NCBI RefSeq assembly: GCF_019649055.1
Contig: NW_026570223.1
Span: 1,798,001-1,862,000 of the forward strand
Direction: 5' to 3'
DNA length: 64,000 nt
From: Paramacrobiotus metropolitanus
Taxonomy: Eukaryota > Tardigrada > Eutardigrada > Parachela > Macrobiotidae
The notes beneath the pieces are model-generated. The model was not told the origin of the DNA, did no database searches, and was given only the letters and a program-made list of their open reading frames with translations. Every line of letters starts with the position of its first letter. Positions within the stretch are counted from its first letter, which is position 1. Shown piece by piece: positions 59,501-64,000 of the stretch. The position numbers and the translations under genes were made by a program.

Positions 59501-62500
59501 TTACCGACTTGCAGCCGTATATGCATCACTCATCCGATGATTTGCAGCCTGTGTCCAGTCAGGTATTGTACTCGATTGTGTCACATTCAGTTTTCGTGCT
59601 TACCGGGTTCCTAAACGAACAATCATTGTTAGCATGTTGATGTGAATAACATTGTTAGTAAGTACGTTTATGCAGATCAAAATAGTAACTGGTGTTCAGC
59701 TGCACACATAAACGCATCATCTAAATTCTTTCAGATAACCGATATAGGTAGCCAAACTGGAAACAAGGTCAGCTTCGAATTTTGGGATAGTGCTTATGCG
59801 TTTTTTGTGTCTCGCTGCAAATCGATAAAAAATTGTGGCATTGTGCGTACTACCGTTGATGTTTTGATTACATGATAGGACTCGGAAGTCACCAAGCAGA
59901 AACATGACACAGCAAATGACAAGAACACAGGGAACGGTGGGATGAACCGTACGATGTCGTTCCACGGTCAACCTATTACTTTGTTAGAATGTGCTCCGCC
60001 TCACAAGCGAGTACCATTCCAGATGATCAAGGAGGCTTTTGATGTAAGAGCACAGATTACAATTTATGCAACATACTCGTATTTGTCGGGATAATTAAAA
60101 ATCTAACATTTATTTCCACTGAGTCGTTGCAAAGTAGGCGCATTCTCATTGCCCACCTCGCAAAGATTTCATACAAGATGGAACTGTACGAATAAGTGTT
60201 TGACAGGTTAAAAATCTACTCCACCCGAATGTGCAAAAATTTAGCGGGGTCGTGGTTAACGATGACAACATTTGTGACTATGTGGCTATGGAATACTGCC
60301 AGCGAGGTAGTCTGGGAAAATTAATTGCGGAGGACACCTTAGATTTGGACTGGCAGTTCAAACAGTCCTTAATCATGGATCTTATTCAGGTCAGCGAGTT
60401 AGTCTTGCACTCGTAAAATAGGTAAAATAAATTCGCTGACACACATAATTTACCCACTAAGTATTTCATCACCTTAAAAAATTAATCCTAGGGTGATTGT
60501 TGCAGGGCTTGGCGTACTTGCACACCACCGTATTGGCGTCCCATGGCTTTCTTAGCGATACTGCATGCCAAGTCGACAGCCGTTTTGTCCTTAAAATATC
60601 CGACTACGGCTTACCTTCTCTTCGACATGAATTCGACCTGCAACCTGTCACATTTGAAGAGGAATACGAAGATCCGCGCCGAAACTACAGAATGCTGTTG
60701 TGGCGTGCGCCTGAACTTTTAAGAAGAAGAATGCCGGAAAATGGAACACAAAAAGGTCACATCTAGCTTGAACGTGTGCACAAAAACGAATTTTTGCCGG
60801 TCACGGTATTTTTGGGTTTAGGAGACGTATACAGTTTTGCCATCCTTCTTCAGCAGATAATCCTGCAAAGTCTGCCCTTTCAGCTGGGAAAATACGGCAA
60901 AGCACGTGTACGAGAGGAACACAGCCTGAAAGACATCATCCTTGAAGTGCGTTCCAAAAATAAATTCACAAGCGGTTTATTAGCACCTAAATGTTTGTCT
61001 TTCATAAGGTCAAAAGAGGTCTTCAGCCGCCGTTGCGGCCGCCCGTGCCCACATCAGCTTGCGTACGGGAGCTCCATGACCTTTTGGAAGAGTGCTGGGA
61101 GGAGGATCCATCGCTTCGATGGACTTTTATCAGAATAAGACAGGCCGTGGGAAAAATCTTTGGAAAATCAGAGAGAAACCTAGTTGGTCATTTGATTAAC
61201 CGAATGGAACAGTACGCTTCCAGTCTGGAGCATCAGGTGGAGCAGAAAACCAAGCAGTTCATGGAGGAACGCCAACGCTCGGCTGATGTGCTTGAGCACA
61301 TTTTACCACCGTACGTTGAACCACTTGAAAAAAAATGTTTAAAAAATCAGTCAGTTTGCGAAAGTGAGTGGTGTGTTACGTTTGGAGAATGGTAATGTGT
61401 CATCTCGCGCCATTGCACTACGCCTATTGAGTATTGTACCGGTAGTCCAGTACTTTGGAAGGACTACCGGTACCTTTGGAAGGTTATTAAACATGATCCC
61501 GTTTTGCACAATCGATACCGGTAGCGCTTGCATATCTGTCCTTTAGCAGACACTAAAAAGAATAATTGATCCAGGTCATTGGATAATATTATGTATTTTT
61601 GTAGCTCCATTGCTCAAGCTCTTAGCAGAGGGATTCACATACAACCGGAAACATTTAGCGAGACAACCGTGTATTTTGGCGATGTGACCGGATATGCGGA
61701 AGCCGTAGAGAAATGCAATTCTCCTTTGGAAACCGTCTCGTTGCTAAACGACCTGTACAATGTCTGTGATAGCGTAGTGTTTGAGTACGACGTCTACAAG
61801 GTCGAAGCCGTCAATGATGCCTACCTGGTAATATTCTCAAAAAAGCTAACGTGGATTTTCAAATGTAGAAAAGTGTTGTAGGTTGTCAGCGGATTACCGG
61901 TTCGGAATGGAAAAAAGCACGTAGAGCAGATTGCTAATATGGCACTCACCTTGCGGAAAAGGATCAGTGATATGAAACTGACATCTGAACGAACAAAGAA
62001 TTTTAAATTAAGAGCGGGAATTCACTCTGGTAATTTTTAAAGGCGTCCGTAGTGTCGTCGTCTTGCAGTAATTATTTAATAAGCTGATTTGCTAATTTTA
62101 CGTGGAACTGTTATGCTAGTTGCTTGTTTACAGGACCGTGCGTAGCCGGAATAATTGGCAGTAAACTACCGAGATACTGTTTGTAAGTACAAAAAATGAG
62201 CGCTTGTACAAATACTCATGCATGTAATTTGCTGCCAGCTGGTACGTGGAAATTGTAGTGTAACAAAAAAACATTAGAAAACATATTGGCCGGGCCGTTT
62301 TTTTTTGGATTCTAAAGCCAGTCGTGGAACTGGCCATGGATGCATTGATGTTTTGTATATTACTATCTATTATTATAATTTTAAATTATTTTGCTTTTGT
62401 GTTTTAAATTGCCAGATTTGGGGATACTGTCAATACAGCCAGTCGAATGGAATCTCACGGAGAAGGTAGCAGCTGGAATATAACCGTTAACCACCCTGGA

Positions 62501-62728
62501 TTCCCTAACCGGCTCTTTTCCAGGCGGGAAGCTTCATTGTAGTGAAGCAGCCAGAAATCTGTTGAAGGAATTTCCGGAATTTATCCTCGTAGAGCGGGGA
62601 GTAATTCCCATCAAGGTAAAGAAACCTGACAGCGTGGCTTAAATTTAAACACGTCAGAGCTATTAAGACCAATGCATGTCTTTTAGGGAAAAGGACCAAT
62701 GCAAACGTTTTGGTTGATTGGGAATTGA
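56512..62728 (+). CDS. Receptor-type guanylyl cyclase
   Basis: This single-pass membrane enzyme makes cyclic GMP from GTP in response to an extracellular ligand. It encodes 1091 residues in 22 exons: 56512-56872, 57547-57918, 57977-58020, 58105-58143, 58230-58307, 58379-58531, 58665-58711, 58814-59003, 59155-59378, 59457-59562, 59735-59767, 59879-60043, 60207-60389, 60506-60755, 60822-60946, 61009-61310, 61605-61827, 61882-62029, 62134-62182, 62416-62465, 62524-62615 and 62687-62728. Order: signal peptide, ANF-receptor ligand domain (LGPGCGYA, FIAVELYDS), membrane helix (IVIAIVVTFVCVLALGAFVAAW), inactive kinase homology domain (RGSLGKLI, KISDYGL), coiled coil, and cyclase domain. In the cyclase domain, metal-binding Asp residues (YFGDVTGY, VNDAYL), guanine-selecting Glu and Cys (KVEAV, PRYCLFGD) and NTASRMES are all present, so it looks active. 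Intron 9 appears to start with GC. The ligand is unknown. Confidence 0.93.
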
Positions 62729-64000
62729 TTTACAATAATTATTCAAAACCAACTGTATCTTTAATACTATGCATGCGCAACGCAAAATATGGTTTACTGT
62801 TTACAGCACATACTCGGCTAGTGGCTTGCTTCCCTGGATACCAGCAAGTTATTTGTTAGGAACCCAAGATGACCTGTACAATTAGGAGTGTAACTGCATA
62901 GTGTAGTGTTTAATTTGCTTAGGATAATAGATTAATTTTATAGATATTATGAATAGATAATAGATGTATTTCATAATACTTGTATTATTGTAAAACCTTG
63001 TTGTAACTGTACTTTTAAATCCGTGCATGCACAATGGAATCATGGCGCCTAAATTAGCGTCGCGCTTTTTTGACTTGCGTTTATTATAACAGATGGTTTT
63101 TATTTAAGAAACGTGATGCGTCATTTTATTGCAGTAGTTTCTGTCTTGAATAAAATACAGGTGTGTCAGTTTTATCGACAGCCCATCTTTGTTCGTTGCC
63201 GGTTAACAAAAACTTCAATACATTATTTCAGCGATATCTGCCATAGGGCGATATTCAGCGGTCAAAGCGCGTTCGTTCGTCACTTTAGCGTTCGATATCA
63301 TAATACGACTAGGTTTTATGGTTTAAAGAGACAATGGTATGCAAAAGCACAAATGTGAGTTTCTTTTATTGACCGACTCCACTACACAAAAAATCACTAT
63401 CCTCTAATCAATGGGGATGTAAACCTACAATACGTATACTGAGCAGTCGGAGCCTCGAAGGTGCGCTACGCTTCTATCATTGGTTTGGATGTCCATTCAA
63501 AGAATTGCCGACTAATAAGCGTGATTCAGATGGGTTTAAAAGCAAATTGCGTTTGGTCGAAAATATCGCTCAATAAAACACATACAATAAGACGGAACTG
63601 GATCTACCAAGAGCAAAACCAAGTGATTTGTACAGTAGATGTGGTGGGAACATTTCTCAAAAATAACAGCAAGAACTGGTCTTAATTTGATAATAATTAT
63701 TTGAAAGTTTATACCGAAGTTAATTATTATTAATTAATTGGGTAAATTAGTTTAGTAGTATTATCGTCTCAAGTGAATATTTTCGCGCTGTTAATATCAA
63801 AGACTATATTGTTTTCAAGGATGCTCTCTGCAGCGATTGCATACTACAATTACGTAAGTCCCCGTTTTGAATCCCAAGTGTCCTGTTTCCTTATAAACAC
63901 ACGGGAGAGTTCACAATTACGTTGTGCCTGCTCGTGGGTTAATTTAAAATCAATAACAATCATCTTGCATGTCCGCATAAATTATTTAAAAAAATTATAA
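62729..64000. other. 3' flank, no confident gene
   Basis: A frame at 63113-63358 is rich in Arg, His and Phe (RHFSVRYHNTTRFYGLKRQW) and ends at a possible splice donor (AAAT/GTGAGT at 63354). This would suit the first exon of a mitochondrially targeted protein, but nothing beyond it supports that. Frames at 63461-63685 and 63773-64000 have no features. Confidence 0.35.

Noticed and set aside
1-64000. tRNA, rRNA, CRISPR or bacterial-type insertion sequences
   Set aside because: I scanned for tRNA T-loop patterns, regular spacer repeats and transposase frames by eye and found none; a covariance-model search would be more sensitive for tRNA.

Overview
The window is animal nuclear DNA: split genes with GT-AG (some GC-AG) introns, AT-rich intergenic DNA, no operons, and metazoan families such as a receptor guanylyl cyclase, astacin proteases, rhodopsin-like GPCRs and chitin-binding type-2 proteins. 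Chitin-binding secreted proteins, astacins and compact genes with introns as short as 53 bp suggest an ecdysozoan. A tardigrade would fit, but no lineage marker in the sequence proves it. No organelle, bacterial or viral genes were recognised.

Layout, left to right. (1) 1-5836: the 3' part of a CYP2-like cytochrome P450, a short secreted Ser/Thr-rich protein on the minus strand, a broken copy of the P450 middle, then a longer paralogue of the secreted protein. This looks like an old duplication of a P450-plus-secreted-protein block. (2) 7047-25057: two tandem astacin metalloproteases, each with seven LDLa-like modules and a SUEL-lectin-like C-terminal domain, flanking a single-exon GPCR. The second carries two EGF-type exons that the first lacks. 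A roughly 520-bp near-perfect inverted repeat sits in an intron of the first. (3) 25058-30908: two tandem DGAT2/MOGAT acyltransferases with conserved upstream blocks. The first copy's upstream region is split by a ~930-bp element with terminal inverted repeats. (4) 34068-37973: a divergent GPCR with a long repeated cytoplasmic tail. (5) 39001-44457: two housekeeping genes in head-to-head orientation, cytosolic aspartyl-tRNA synthetase (minus) and the RNA polymerase I/III subunit RPAC1 (plus). (6) 45339-53122: three tandem chitin-binding type-2 genes, the last with a long Pro/Ala/Lys-rich extension. (7) 54292-55454: a single-pass membrane protein with an Asn/Thr-rich repeat. (8) 56512-62728: a complete 22-exon receptor guanylyl cyclase.

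Exon structures were built by hand. Each joins in frame, with splice phases checked arithmetically, and paralogue pairs support each other at nearly every junction. Tandem duplication is the dominant theme: P450, secreted proteins, astacins, acyltransferases and chitin-binding proteins all occur as adjacent copies in different stages of divergence.
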